A DNA stretch of 63,736 bases from an uncultured Lachnospiraceae bacterium (GTDB lineage Bacteria > Bacillota > Clostridia > Lachnospirales > Lachnospiraceae), in NCBI GenBank assembly GCA_947246015.1, contig CAMXQE010000025.1, positions 1-63,736 on the forward strand, written 5' to 3'. A program made the translations under genes and the position numbers. Below, in pieces: positions 1-8,349 of this stretch. The notes below the pieces were generated by a model. It was not told where the DNA came from. It did not search any database and saw nothing but the letters and a program-made list of their open reading frames with translations. Numbering within the stretch: the first letter of the stretch is position 1; every line of letters starts with the position of its first letter.

Positions 1-184
1 TATGTCTATTATACCAGAAAACGAAACTATCAACAACTTAATTTATGTTATACTAGTGAAGGCTCAGGTTAATCCGGTATCAGAAGTACCTGATGATGCC
101 TGGGATTCCCTGGTTTTTTGGTAGTACAAACTTTTAAAAGAAAACGGAGCTGATTTAGCCATAAAGATAGCGGCTGATACCATA

Positions 185-604
185 GTGACGGCAGTTTGGA
201 CAGTCTATCGCTGCAAATACGGGTGTGATACTTATGGAAAAAGCCATTGCTGTCCGTCAAATTGTCCCACATGGAAAGAAACGCAGGAAATGATAAACTG
301 CTTTCAATACGGGATTCTGTTTCGGTGCCATGAAAGGAGCATAGTGACACCTCTTGCCGTAAAGGTAGCACGCGAGTTATTTTTGGATGATTATTACAAA
401 GTTATCGCTTTTGGAAGCGGGCCATGCAGGAAATGTCAAAAATGCAATCCCGACCACTGTAATTTTCCAGATAAAACCGTTCCGGCTATGGAAGCGTGTG
501 GAATTGATGTTTTTGCAATAGTAAGGAACAACAATCTTGAAATACATACATTACGGGAAAAGGGCGATATTCAGAATCACTTTGGGCTTATACTGGTTGA
601 ATGA
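185..604 (+). CDS. DUF2284 cysteine-rich putative metal-binding protein, probably decayed at its 5' end
   Basis: The 139 residues carry the cysteine pattern of DUF2284 predicted metal-binding proteins: CKYGCDTYGKSHCCPS near the N-terminus and CRKCQKCNPDHC in the middle, followed by a MEACGIDVF-type segment. The biochemical role of the family is not known to me; the cysteines suggest a metal or Fe-S site. The only in-frame start is GTG at 185, and no ribosome binding site precedes it. In-frame codons upstream of it still read like the family's N-terminus (YKLLKENGADLA) back to a TAG at 122-124. The gene therefore looks like one that lost its start or gained a nonsense codon. Before that stop, the frame continues into an unrelated-looking fragment (63-121). 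Confidence 0.55.
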   Translation: MTAVWTVYRCKYGCDTYGKSHCCPSNCPTWKETQEMINCFQYGILFRCHERSIVTPLAVKVARELFLDDYYKVIAFGSGPCRKCQKCNPDHCNFPDKTVPAMEACGIDVFAIVRNNNLEIHTLREKGDIQNHFGLILVE

Positions 605-770
605 ATTTCAAATTCCAATCTGTAGAACAGAAAAAAATCAGTCTTTGAGGAGGGAAACAATGAAATATTGCAAAGAAGATTTAATAGAAAATGAGATGGA
701 AAACAGTTAGCCTAATCCAGGTTGATAGGGGTGTTTGCAAAATTGCGCAAAGTTCTATGGGTACAAAAAA

Positions 771-805
771 TAACGATAGCCTTGCTGAAAAATAGGCTAT
801 CGTTA
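771..805. repeat. Perfect inverted repeat, 11-bp arms
   Basis: TAACGATAGCC at 771-781 pairs exactly with GGCTATCGTTA at 795-805 across a 13-nt loop. The left arm contains the first of three AACGATAGC direct copies spaced 77-79 bp apart. Confidence 0.7.
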
Positions 806-977
806 AATTTTACTCTCAAATATCGAAAGTGCGGCAATTCTGAAAAATAAAACGATAGCCGCCCATGCACGGGTGCATCTGCCATTCCCCAAAGTGTTGA
901 TTTGAGAGTGTTTGCAGCAAATGTAAAAACGATAGCACCCATTCAAAAATTGTATCATTCTCGATAGTGTGAGAGGT

Positions 978-1014
978 CGGAATTTCTTAGTTATCTTAGT
1001 TATAAGAAATTCCG
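978..1014. terminator. 12-bp perfect hairpin after the chemotaxis receptor gene
   Basis: CGGAATTTCTTA (978-989) pairs with TAAGAAATTCCG (1003-1014). It sits 19 bp past the stop codon of the minus-strand receptor gene, a normal terminator position, but there is no strong T tract, so the role is inferred from position. Confidence 0.45.
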
Positions 1015-1032
1015 CCTGCTCGATTTCAATAA

Positions 1033-2778
1033 TTATCCCATTACACGGAGTTTAAATTCGCCGACTAACTGGCTCAGTGTAGCAGCCTGTGCGGACAGTT
1101 CCTGGCTCGTAGCGGAGGCTTCCTCTGCGGAGGCGGAGTTTGACTGTACTACGTTGGAAATCTGGTCTACGCCCTGCTCTAACTGATGCATGGATTCTGC
1201 CTGCATTCTGGCAGACTGGCTGATTTGTTCCATATCGTCTTTGATATCGTTGATTTCCGCTACTACCCGCTTCAGGGATTCGGCGGTTCTGGAGGATATC
1301 CGGCTGCCGTTTTCCACTTCCAGCAGAGAGGTCTCGATTAAAGCGCGTGTATTTTTGGCAGACTGGGCACTTTGTTCGGCAAGCATCTTTACCTGGTCTG
1401 CTACCACTGCAAAGCCCTTTCCGGCCTCACCGGCGCGGGCAGCTTCGATGGCTGCATTGAGGGATAAGAGATTCGTTTGGGAAGCGATATCTTCAATGCC
1501 TGCGATAATATTGCCAATCTGTTGTGAGGTGTCTGAAATACGCTTCATTGCTTCCATCATGGTCTGCATTTCCTGATTGCTGATATCTGCCTCGTTTACT
1601 GCACTGTTGGCGCCCAAAGATGCCTTTTCTGCCTGAGTGGCATTGGAGTCTACCTGACTGGCGATATCACTGATGGTAGCCTGTAATTCTTCTACGGCGC
1701 TGGACTGGTCCATTGCGCCCTCGGCAAGCGATTGTGCGTTTTCGGCCATTTGGTTGGAGCCTAATGCAACCTGTTCGGAGGAAACATTAATCTGTTCCAA
1801 AGCCCGGCTGGTATTTTCAGCCATGGTGCGGATAGAGCGGTAGAGCGTCTCGAAATCGCCTTTGTAGGAATCGCGCTTCTGGCTCCTTGCATCCAGATTA
1901 CCCTTTGAGAATTCCGCAGTCAGGTAATTGATGTCGGAAACCATGATTTTAAGGCCGTTGCAGGTTTCACGGAAAGCATTGGCAAGCGTTCCCAGTTCAT
2001 TGCCGGAAGTATTGGCAATTTCAATATCCAAATCCCCTTCTTTGAGTTTGTTGGCAGCTATGACCAGCTCTCCAAGGGGGCTGCTGATGGAGTTGGCAAT
2101 CCGTTTGGAAATAATGCGCCCGCATAAAGCTGCAAAAACGGAAAATACCAAAACAATGATAATCATGACAATACCGAAAATAGAAGCGGAGGTCATGGTT
2201 TCGTTACATTTCTTGATATTGAAGTTCAGGAGTTTGTTGATATCGCTTTCGATGATGGAACCGTAATTTTTTGAAGCAACGCTCAAAATTTTATAGGCGG
2301 TTTCATCCTCATTTTCCATTGCCTTGGTAACGACGCTTGCATAGGTGTCGCTAAAAGAGGTCATGGTATCTTCAATGTGCTTGATAAGCGCCTGTTCGGT
2401 GCCGGTATTTGCTGTTTCTTTCACCAGGGCAAGATATTCGTACAGGGTTGCTTTATTTGTTTCCAAAGAGTCATTGAGGGCAGATATTTTGGATTCGTCC
2501 GATTCCAAAATCATATCCCGAAGGTTGGAAGTCATCGAACTGAAAGAGATGCCCATATGCCCTATGTATCCCTGACTGAAACCATAATGTTTCATCGCGG
2601 TGGAATAATCAATCTCTGTTTTAATTAAAGAAAAAAGACCGATGACAGCGATGATGACCATTAACAGAAGCAGGCTTAAAAAGCCTTTATCCAGTTCCTT
2701 TCCGATGCTGACGCTGGCTTTTGCCGTTTTTTTCTGCGCTTTTACTTTTGGTATGCGTGTTGTTTCTGCTTTTGCCAT
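1033..2778 (-). CDS. Methyl-accepting chemotaxis protein
   Basis: 581 residues. A basic N-terminus of about 30 residues precedes TM1 (about 31-52). A mostly helical extracytoplasmic sensor of about 145 residues follows, typical of a four-helix-bundle domain, then TM2 (about 198-220), HAMP, and the long coiled-coil signalling domain. The conserved hairpin tip is present as [20 protein letters not shown] followed by [11 protein letters not shown], the region that contacts CheA and CheW. The ligand cannot be predicted. There is no CheR-docking pentapeptide at the C-terminus. A GGAGG site precedes the ATG, and a promoter lies at 2859-2886. No flagellar or che genes are nearby, so this is an orphan receptor locus. 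Confidence 0.95.
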   Translation of the reverse strand: MAKAETTRIPKVKAQKKTAKASVSIGKELDKGFLSLLLLMVIIAVIGLFSLIKTEIDYSTAMKHYGFSQGYIGHMGISFSSMTSNLRDMILESDESKISALNDSLETNKATLYEYLALVKETANTGTEQALIKHIEDTMTSFSDTYASVVTKAMENEDETAYKILSVASKNYGSIIESDINKLLNFNIKKCNETMTSASIFGIVMIIIVLVFSVFAALCGRIISKRIANSISSPLGELVIAANKLKEGDLDIEIANTSGNELGTLANAFRETCNGLKIMVSDINYLTAEFSKGNLDARSQKRDSYKGDFETLYRSIRTMAENTSRALEQINVSSEQVALGSNQMAENAQSLAEGAMDQSSAVEELQATISDIASQVDSNATQAEKASLGANSAVNEADISNQEMQTMMEAMKRISDTSQQIGNIIAGIEDIASQTNLLSLNAAIEAARAGEAGKGFAVVADQVKMLAEQSAQSAKNTRALIETSLLEVENGSRISSRTAESLKRVVAEINDIKDDMEQISQSARMQAESMHQLEQGVDQISNVVQSNSASAEEASATSQELSAQAATLSQLVGEFKLRVMG

Positions 2779-2858
2779 AACTGCCTCCTTTACATCCGTA
2801 AGTGTTTTCTGTGGATGGTTCTATATGTTTTAGAAAAAAATAAAATAATATATATTTA

Positions 2859-2886
2859 ATTGTAACATTAAATAAGAGTTTGTCAA
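2859..2886 (-). promoter_or_regulatory. Sigma-A-like promoter of the chemotaxis receptor gene
   Basis: On the minus strand TTGACA (2881-2886) is followed after 16 bp by TACAAT (2859-2864). The start codon is about 80 bp downstream, across an A/T-rich leader. Confidence 0.6.
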
Positions 2887-3019
2887 TTTTATAAGCAGAA
2901 TTTCTTAGAAAAAACATGAGGCTGCCGGAACGGAATGTGAAAAATATTTCCCCGGCCGTGGAATGATGCAATTCTGATGCAAGTGTATGATAAAATGAAA
3001 AGCAGGTACAGGAGAAAAA

Positions 3020-4495
3020 ATGCGGAGCGGGAGGGATACGATGAGAGAAGAGGGTGTGAAAAGAGCGGTCGCTGCATTGGCGCTCTGGGTGTGCGTGGCA
3101 GTGCTGTGCTGTGGGGCATCGGAATGGAAACATGTGGTTTTCTTACCAGATAAAGGAAGAGATGAGGCATTAAGCAACAGTACCGGTACGGAAACCGGCG
3201 AAGCGGAGTATGCAGATGCGGTGCCTGCACCGCAGTGGCTGCGGGAAATGGGAGGCTGGGAAGCGGATGACAAGGGGTATGTCATGCGGTTTACGGAAGG
3301 CGGAACGGAATATACGGTGACGATGGAAAAGTGTTATGAAGACAGGGAGGAAGAGGAGTCCGTGTTCGTAATCTGTCTGTGGAGAGACGAGGAACGGATA
3401 CAGCAGTTTTCCAGTATGCTTTCTCAGGAAAGTGCGGAGAAATGGTGGCTGGATGATATGAATTTTGACGGTTTTACGGATTTGCTGCTTGGCAGTGTGA
3501 AAGGCGGAAGGTTTCAGGGGGAGTACATGAATAACTGCCATGTGTATTTATGGGATGCGGAACAGGGAGAATTTCATACAGACTGCATCGATATGCCGTC
3601 TGAATATGTGCGGTATGAGGAGAGTGAGACTGTGGTTGCCGAAAGCGGTCACGGAAGATATAGAAGGAAATGGATGTATGGAATGGGTGAGGAGGGGAGA
3701 TTGTCGGTGCTTCGCCAGTGGGATATAAACTATTGGGATGAGAGCCAGGTGATTTTGGATATGGAGAAAAGCGGGGTTTTATATGAAGGAAGCATGGATT
3801 ATGTGAGTGAGGAGGAAGGGGAGGAGATATTCTGGAGCGGTATTTTGGACGGGGGACAGGTGCAGAAGACTTACTGGACAGTGGAAGCGGAAGAGTATGG
3901 GATTTCTCTGCGGGATTTGATACCGGGGCGCTCCCTGCAGCTGGTGATGGACGGGGAAGAGGGAGAAACCATCTTCCGGGTTTACCGGAAAGATATCGAT
4001 TACGGGTTTCCTTCGGAGTATAGTGTGACACCTTTTGAGAATCTGCTTGGACACAACGGGTTTTATATGGATGTCAGGTATCCGGACTGGTTTTCCACGA
4101 GGTATTACTATGCGTTGGAATATGGGAAACTGGTATGCCTGGCGGACAGTTTCCGTCCGTCTGCGTTCGAGGAGGAACGCAGTGATTATATGGTGGATTT
4201 GGACGGGGACGGCGACAGGGAGCTTATCTGCAATGTCATGTACGGCGGGGACGGCGCCGGGGCAGTGGAGATATACCGTTATGACGGTATGCGGGTGCTG
4301 TCGGGGTCAGGAAGCGGTCTGCTGGATGCAGAGGACTGGTATAATTGGGGAACGAACAGTCAGTGGGCGGAATACCTGCCGGATGAAAACGTCATCCGCA
4401 TTCATTATACGCGGGAAGAGGACGGGTTTGGGTATAAGGATTATGCCGTTGATTTTGAGGAGCTGAATATGTCGCGGTATGAGGAGGACTATTAG
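3020..4495 (+). CDS. Secreted protein with Asp-rich calcium-loop-like repeats
   Basis: 491 residues, function unknown. A hydrophobic stretch at about residues 15-32 looks like a signal peptide or N-terminal anchor; the LCC that follows is a poor lipobox. The mature part is acidic and rich in aromatic residues. It has two aspartate-rich loops of the kind found in FG-GAP/VCBS or dockerin-like calcium sites: WWLDDMNFDGFTDLLLGS near residue 150 and MVDLDGDGDRELIC near 392. Such paired loops occur in secreted proteins of gut Firmicutes that I know only as XAC2610-like or uncharacterised. ATG 3020 has AGGAG 5 nt upstream; ATG 3041 with GAGGG is an alternative and would shorten the n-region. Monocistronic as far as can be seen. 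Confidence 0.7.
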   Translation: MRSGRDTMREEGVKRAVAALALWVCVAVLCCGASEWKHVVFLPDKGRDEALSNSTGTETGEAEYADAVPAPQWLREMGGWEADDKGYVMRFTEGGTEYTVTMEKCYEDREEEESVFVICLWRDEERIQQFSSMLSQESAEKWWLDDMNFDGFTDLLLGSVKGGRFQGEYMNNCHVYLWDAEQGEFHTDCIDMPSEYVRYEESETVVAESGHGRYRRKWMYGMGEEGRLSVLRQWDINYWDESQVILDMEKSGVLYEGSMDYVSEEEGEEIFWSGILDGGQVQKTYWTVEAEEYGISLRDLIPGRSLQLVMDGEEGETIFRVYRKDIDYGFPSEYSVTPFENLLGHNGFYMDVRYPDWFSTRYYYALEYGKLVCLADSFRPSAFEEERSDYMVDLDGDGDRELICNVMYGGDGAGAVEIYRYDGMRVLSGSGSGLLDAEDWYNWGTNSQWAEYLPDENVIRIHYTREEDGFGYKDYAVDFEELNMSRYEEDY

Positions 4496-4539
4496 ATGAT
4501 GGACTGTTACTATCTGTCATGAGGAATATGCCCTGCTGC

Positions 4540-4568
4540 TTGCGAATACATAGGAAAGCTGGTATGAT
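4540..4568 (+). promoter_or_regulatory. Candidate promoter for the ATPase/HNH pair
   Basis: TTGCGA (4540-4545), 17-bp spacer, TATGAT (4563-4568), about 55 bp upstream of the ATPase start codon. It gives the pair its own transcription start rather than read-through from the secreted-protein gene. Confidence 0.5.
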
Positions 4569-4622
4569 GGAAGAAATGTATTGGAAAAACAAGTATGAGG
4601 CGGTATTTTCGGGAGGGAAGAA

Positions 4623-5807
4623 ATGGAAGGGCTGTTCATTACGGACTTTACGATAGACAAGGTGCGGCATTTGGAAAAGATTGAAATTCCTTTGGACAGG
4701 GAGAAAAGAAAACATTTGATTCTTACCGGCAGGAACGGAAGCGGGAAGACAAGCGTTTTGGATAAAGCGGCGGAATATTTCAGGGTTATGTTCAGGCAGG
4801 GAGGCGCTGCTTTTTCAATGACTTTTCCGATGGTAATGCCCGCAGAGATATCATTGGATGCCGAGGCGGTCAGGGATATAGGGATAACCTTGAAATTCAG
4901 CCGGTCTTTGGACGAATTGTACCATATGTTCTGCGAGGGAAAATTTGTCCTTGCATATTATAAGGCGGACAGGAGCTTTGAGGTGGAGGATTCCGCTCAT
5001 GTGGAAAAAGTGGAACTGAAAAGCCGTTATTTAATAAATGATAGTCCGCGCGTGCATTTCGTGAAGTATCTGCGGGATTTGAAAATGACACAGGCGTTGG
5101 CCGCCGCAGGGGGAAAAAGGGAAAAGTCAGAGGAGATAAGCAGATGGTTTGAGAAACTGCGGGATTTGCTGCGCAGCATTTTTGAAGACGATTCTTTGGA
5201 ACTGTTATTTGATGAGGAAACCTTTCAATTCAGCATTGTGGAAAGAGGAAGGGAGCCTTTTGGATTTAATACGCTTTCCAGCGGGTATGCGGCTGTTTTG
5301 GATATTGTGGCGGACCTTATGCTCCGGATGGAAAAACAGACAAAAAGGACGTTTGATTTTCATATGTCAGGGATTGTATTGGTCGATGAAATAGATGCAC
5401 ACCTTCATCTGGAGATGCAAAGGAATATTATGAAATTGCTGACAACAGTATTTCCGAATATCCAGTTTATCGTTTCCACACATTCGCCGTTTATTCTGAA
5501 CAGTCTGAAGGATGCGGTGATTTATGATTTGGAAAACCATCTGCTGGTGGGGGAGGGATTGACCGACATCCCTTATGACGGGATTGTAGACGGATATTTT
5601 CGGGCGGATACGATGTCAGAGTCTTTGAAGGAGAAATTTAACAGATACCGGATACTGGTAAACAAAGGCAGGCTGTCGGATGAGGATATGGAGGAGATAG
5701 CCGGATTGGAACTGTTTCTGGAGGAAATACCGGATTATCTGGCTTTGGGGATTACGACGGAATACCGGAAGCTGAAACTGGATTTTGAAAACAGGGAGGA
5801 TGTGTAA
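4623..5807 (+). CDS. ABC-type AAA ATPase, PtuA/OLD-like component of a putative defence pair
   Basis: 394 residues with a full ABC-class ATPase core split by a long insert: Walker A GRNGSGKTS (36-44), signature-like LSSGY (about 218-222), Walker B IVLVDEIDAH (251-260, with D255 and E256) and the switch histidine in STHSPF (H287). This is the SMC/RecF-like AAA_15/AAA_21 layout seen in OLD nucleases and in PtuA of Septu systems. There is no TOPRIM domain, so it is not a complete OLD protein. It overlaps the next gene by 1 nt (TAATG), which implies translational coupling to the HNH protein. By family analogy it would act as a sensor or scaffold that uses ATP to control the nuclease. A housekeeping DNA-repair role cannot be excluded from sequence. 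Confidence 0.85.
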   Translation: MEGLFITDFTIDKVRHLEKIEIPLDREKRKHLILTGRNGSGKTSVLDKAAEYFRVMFRQGGAAFSMTFPMVMPAEISLDAEAVRDIGITLKFSRSLDELYHMFCEGKFVLAYYKADRSFEVEDSAHVEKVELKSRYLINDSPRVHFVKYLRDLKMTQALAAAGGKREKSEEISRWFEKLRDLLRSIFEDDSLELLFDEETFQFSIVERGREPFGFNTLSSGYAAVLDIVADLMLRMEKQTKRTFDFHMSGIVLVDEIDAHLHLEMQRNIMKLLTTVFPNIQFIVSTHSPFILNSLKDAVIYDLENHLLVGEGLTDIPYDGIVDGYFRADTMSESLKEKFNRYRILVNKGRLSDEDMEEIAGLELFLEEIPDYLALGITTEYRKLKLDFENREDV

Positions 5808-6466
5808 TGGTTCAGATAGAGCGCAGTTTCCCTGCACCAAAATCCCTGGCAGAAGAGATGGAAAAAGCGAATGGAAGTTATTCAAAGCCGGATGTGATAG
5901 AAAGGCTGAAAAAGGATTTTCACGGGAAGTGTTATATATGTGGGATGAAAGGGCTTCAGGACCCGCAGGTGGAGCATTTGCTGCCGCATAAAAACGGAAG
6001 ATATAAAGACAGGAAGTTTGACTGGGAGAATCTTTTCTGGTCATGCGGGCATTGTAATAATGTGAAGAATCAGGAAGCGTATGATACGGGTATTTTGGAC
6101 TGTTGTAAGAGAAATCCTGAGGAAGCCATAATATTTGAACTGCGGGGGCAGAATGTATTGGTGAAGGAAGTGGATTCCGGCGACAGGGAAGCAGTATTGG
6201 CGGCACAGCTGGTAACGGAAGTTTTTAACATCCGGAATACAGGAATGAGAGTATATAAGAGCGATATGCGGTTTAAGATGCTGCAAAGAGAAATGAATGT
6301 GCTGTATAAGAAACTGGAAGCATATAAAAAAGAACCGGATTCAAAGATACTGAACCGGACATTGAAAGCGTTGTTAAGGAAAGAAAGTGCCTTTGCAGGT
6401 TTTAAACGGTATTATGTAAGAATGCATTTAAAAGAGTATCCTCAATTAGCAGAATACATAGCATAA
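5807..6466 (+). CDS. HNH endonuclease, TIGR02646/PtuB-like
   Basis: 219 residues. A zinc-ribbon-type HNH core spans about residues 40-90: CYIC (C42, C45), VEHLLPH (H57, H61), WENLFWSCGHCNNVKN (N75, C80, C83, N84 and N88). The arrangement CxxC...EH..P...NL..xC..CN..K is that of the retron/Septu-associated HNH proteins (TIGR02646), in which the last His of a classic HNH is replaced by Asn. The helical C-terminal part (about 100-219) has no recognisable domain. The start codon overlaps the ATPase stop, so the two proteins are probably made in fixed ratio and act together. No reverse transcriptase, methylase or toxin gene is adjacent, so a classical restriction or retron system is not supported. 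Confidence 0.85.
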   Translation: MVQIERSFPAPKSLAEEMEKANGSYSKPDVIERLKKDFHGKCYICGMKGLQDPQVEHLLPHKNGRYKDRKFDWENLFWSCGHCNNVKNQEAYDTGILDCCKRNPEEAIIFELRGQNVLVKEVDSGDREAVLAAQLVTEVFNIRNTGMRVYKSDMRFKMLQREMNVLYKKLEAYKKEPDSKILNRTLKALLRKESAFAGFKRYYVRMHLKEYPQLAEYIA

Positions 6467-6513
6467 ATTTTGAAATGAATTTTCAAATACGTTTTGGGAA
6501 AAGGAGAAGGAAT

Positions 6514-6696
6514 ATGAATACATTTGATTACGTTGTGGTAAGTATTGACGGGGATTATGCGAATCTGAGGAGAACGGATATTCAGAGCGATGAATTGAAA
6601 CTGGTAGCGCGGGCGCTGCTGCCGGATACCATTGCGGAGGGAACGAAACTCCATTATGAGTATATGGAATACAGCATTGTGCCGGAATTGGAATAG
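6514..6696 (+). CDS. Small conserved-looking protein, possibly DUF3006-like
   Basis: 60 residues starting at ATG 6514, chosen because AAGGAGAAGG lies just upstream; longer in-frame starts have no site. The sequence (VVVSIDGDYANLRR... ALLPDTIAEGTKLHYEYMEY) looks like a small beta-rich domain resembling DUF3006 proteins, in which an RxDGDYAVL segment and a LLP segment recur. No catalytic residues are evident and no function is proposed. It sits alone between the HNH gene and the spoVA genes, 47 bp after the former. Confidence 0.6.
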   Translation: MNTFDYVVVSIDGDYANLRRTDIQSDELKLVARALLPDTIAEGTKLHYEYMEYSIVPELE

Positions 6697-6817
6697 AAGG
6701 AGCAGATGCAGGGATTTAGACAATAACCCGATTTTATGTATTACAGGTCAAATGGAAAGGTGCATAAAAATCTTCATTCAGGCAATCATATAGGGAAAGC
6801 AAATTCGGAGGATTTCT

Positions 6818-7447
6818 ATGGCACAGGAGACTCTTTATTTAAAAGCGGAACGAAATGTGGAGGTCACGGAGGAAGATGTATTCCTGAAGGATGTGGCGAA
6901 AATCTATTGCAAGGACGCTCATATAGTGGCGAAAGTGAAAGCGATTAAGATACACCGTTTCGGGAAAGAGGAACAGAAACGGCAGGTGTTCAGCATACTG
7001 AAACTCATCGAGCTTATCACGCAGCAGTGTCCCGAAGCGGAAGTGCAGAATATGGGGGAAACGGATGTGCTGGTGGAGCTGGTGGACGTGGACAAACACA
7101 AGGGTATAGTGCAGGTACTGAAAGTTATCTTTGTGGCGTGCATCAGCTTTTTCGGTACGGCATTCACGATTATGGCATTTCACAATGATGTGGGTATCAA
7201 TCAGGTATTCGGCAAGGTGTATGAGCTGGTGATGGGGCAGCAGGCTCCGGGCTATTCTGTTTTGGAATTTACTTATTCCATTGGTCTGGCAGTGGGAATT
7301 ACAGTATTTTTCAACCATATCGGCGGCAGAAGGATTACGAAAGACCCTACGCCCATAGAGGTAGAGATGCGTATTTATGAAAAGGATGTGAATGATTCAC
7401 TGATAGAAACCGCAGACAGGGAGGGAAAGACCATTGATGTTTCTTAA
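6818..7447 (+). CDS. spoVAA: Stage V sporulation protein AA
   Basis: 209 residues matching SpoVAA: a soluble N-terminal region of about 95 residues, then two hydrophobic helices (about 97-122 and 150-172) and a short cytoplasmic tail. In spore formers SpoVA proteins are made in the forespore under sigma-G and form the channel that moves dipicolinic acid and calcium into the spore and out at germination. SpoVAA and SpoVAB are accessory members. A GGAGG site precedes ATG 6818. The gene overlaps spoVAB by 14 nt. No spoVAC, spoVAD or spoVAE is present here, so the core channel genes must be elsewhere. Confidence 0.9.
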   Translation: MAQETLYLKAERNVEVTEEDVFLKDVAKIYCKDAHIVAKVKAIKIHRFGKEEQKRQVFSILKLIELITQQCPEAEVQNMGETDVLVELVDVDKHKGIVQVLKVIFVACISFFGTAFTIMAFHNDVGINQVFGKVYELVMGQQAPGYSVLEFTYSIGLAVGITVFFNHIGGRRITKDPTPIEVEMRIYEKDVNDSLIETADREGKTIDVS

Positions 7448-7934
7448 ACAACTGTTCCTGGCTGTTGTGGGAACCAGCTTTGGGGTGTTTGCGGCAGGCG
7501 GCGTCTTTACGGTGCTGATTTCCGTAGGGCTGATTCCGCGGTTTGCGGGAAAATTGCATGTGAGCAGAAAGGTTTTTATTTTTGAGGAAGCGGTAGTGCT
7601 CGGTGTCATCGCAGGGACTTTTTTCAGCGTATTTGACCGGTATGGGAGAATCGGGGAATTTGTCAGGGACAGGCAGCTCTTAGGAACAGGCACGGATTTG
7701 CTCTGGGATGGCATCGGCACGGCGGTAGTGATGGCATTCGGCCTGTTTGCGGGAATATTTGTGGGCTGTCTGGCTCTTGCCATTGCAGAAATGTTAAATA
7801 CCATTCCTATTTTTGCGAGAAGAATCGGATTCCGTCATGGGCTTGGAATTGTGGTGCTGGCAATCGCATTGGGGAAAGTGGCCGGAAGTCTGCTTTATTT
7901 TATTAAAGCAGTTTACCTGCATGGCGGGATGTGA
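7434..7934 (+). CDS. spoVAB: Stage V sporulation protein AB
   Basis: About 165 residues with four predicted membrane helices, starting MFLKQLFLAVVGTSFGVFAA, as in SpoVAB. The start is either TTG 7434 (8 nt from AGGGAGGG) or ATG 7437; both lie inside the end of spoVAA, so translation is coupled. It is a partner of SpoVAA in dipicolinate transport across the inner forespore membrane. Together with its neighbour it is the clearest evidence in the window that the organism sporulates. The gene ends about 15 bp before a repeat remnant and a bidirectional terminator. Confidence 0.9.
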   Translation: MMFLKQLFLAVVGTSFGVFAAGGVFTVLISVGLIPRFAGKLHVSRKVFIFEEAVVLGVIAGTFFSVFDRYGRIGEFVRDRQLLGTGTDLLWDGIGTAVVMAFGLFAGIFVGCLALAIAEMLNTIPIFARRIGFRHGLGIVVLAIALGKVAGSLLYFIKAVYLHGGM

Positions 7935-7948
7935 AACCTGAAATGAAA

Positions 7949-8010
7949 GTCAACAGCTCCGCCGCAAGCAGCGGTGCATGGAACTTTCCTCATTGCCTGC
8001 GGGAATAAAA
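7949..8010 (-). repeat. Short, internally deleted copy of the MITE-like repeat
   Basis: Read on the minus strand this stretch starts ATTCCCGCAGGCAATGAGG and ends with CCGCTGCTTGCGGCGGAG, the two conserved ends of the elements at 47129-47321 and 57047-57200, with the middle missing. It lies between the convergent spoVAB and small minus-strand gene. Confidence 0.6.
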
Positions 8011-8052
8011 GGAGGAGAAAAGCTTCGTTGTTCCGAATGCTTCTGCTCCTCC
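8011..8052. terminator. Bidirectional terminator-like hairpin
   Basis: GGAGGAG (8011-8017) pairs with CTCCTCC (8046-8052), with further pairing of AAAGC and GCTT inside. It stands between convergent genes and could end transcription from both; flanking T/A tracts are weak. Confidence 0.55.
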
Positions 8053-8060
8053 GATTACAG

Positions 8061-8237
8061 TTATTCGTCTTTTGTTAATGGCGGCTGTTGATATAACTTA
8101 CGTTCAATCAGTTTGCGTTCAAACTCAATTTCCTGTAATACCGGTTCGCAATCTGCTTTCCGTGCAACTCTTTCTAAGCGATCCAGTAAATCCAGGCGTT
8201 CAAAGAGATTAACATTGATTTCTTTTTCACCCGGCAT
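8061..8237 (-). CDS. Small hypothetical charged protein
   Basis: 58 residues (MPGEKEINVNLFERLDLLDR...), rich in Glu, Arg and Leu, and probably one or two amphipathic helices. ATG 8237 is preferred because AGGTGAT lies 6-7 nt upstream; the in-frame GTG at 8246 lacks a site. No known domain was recognised and no function can be given. It is transcribed convergently with spoVAB and lies 112 bp downstream of the antiporter gene on the same strand. Confidence 0.45.
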   Translation of the reverse strand: MPGEKEINVNLFERLDLLDRLERVARKADCEPVLQEIEFERKLIERKLYQQPPLTKDE

Positions 8238-8349
8238 ATAAATCACCTGCTTTCCATATGTCTGTTTGTGTGGTATCTGTATTATACCAAAAAGAAGAAA
8301 TCATGTAAAGTCTGCTGGGAGATTCAAGATGGTTATGGTTCCCGGGGAA

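Larger units (their letters stand above)
605..1032. other. Intergenic zone with palindromes and a tiny ORF
   Basis: No convincing gene. A 16-codon ORF (660-710, MKYCKEDLIENEMENS) has a good GAGGAGGG ribosome binding site and looks like the surviving N-terminus of a truncated gene. From 720 onward the DNA is full of short repeats: AACGATAGC occurs at 772, 851 and 928, and a perfect 11-bp stem (771-781 with 795-805) surrounds the first copy. The 76-codon reading frame on the minus strand (712-942) is made of these repeats and is not credible as a gene. Confidence 0.5.

Noticed and set aside
712..942. 76-codon reading frame on the minus strand
   Set aside because: It is composed of short palindromic repeats, has no ribosome site and no recognisable protein character.
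4623..6466. Complete OLD-family nuclease or Gabija system
   Set aside because: The ATPase has no TOPRIM domain and the partner is HNH, not a UvrD-like helicase.
6761..6793. Sigma-G-like boxes TGCATA and CATATAG upstream of spoVAA
   Set aside because: The spacer is 20 bp, longer than the 17-18 bp expected for sigma-G promoters, so the match is too weak to annotate.
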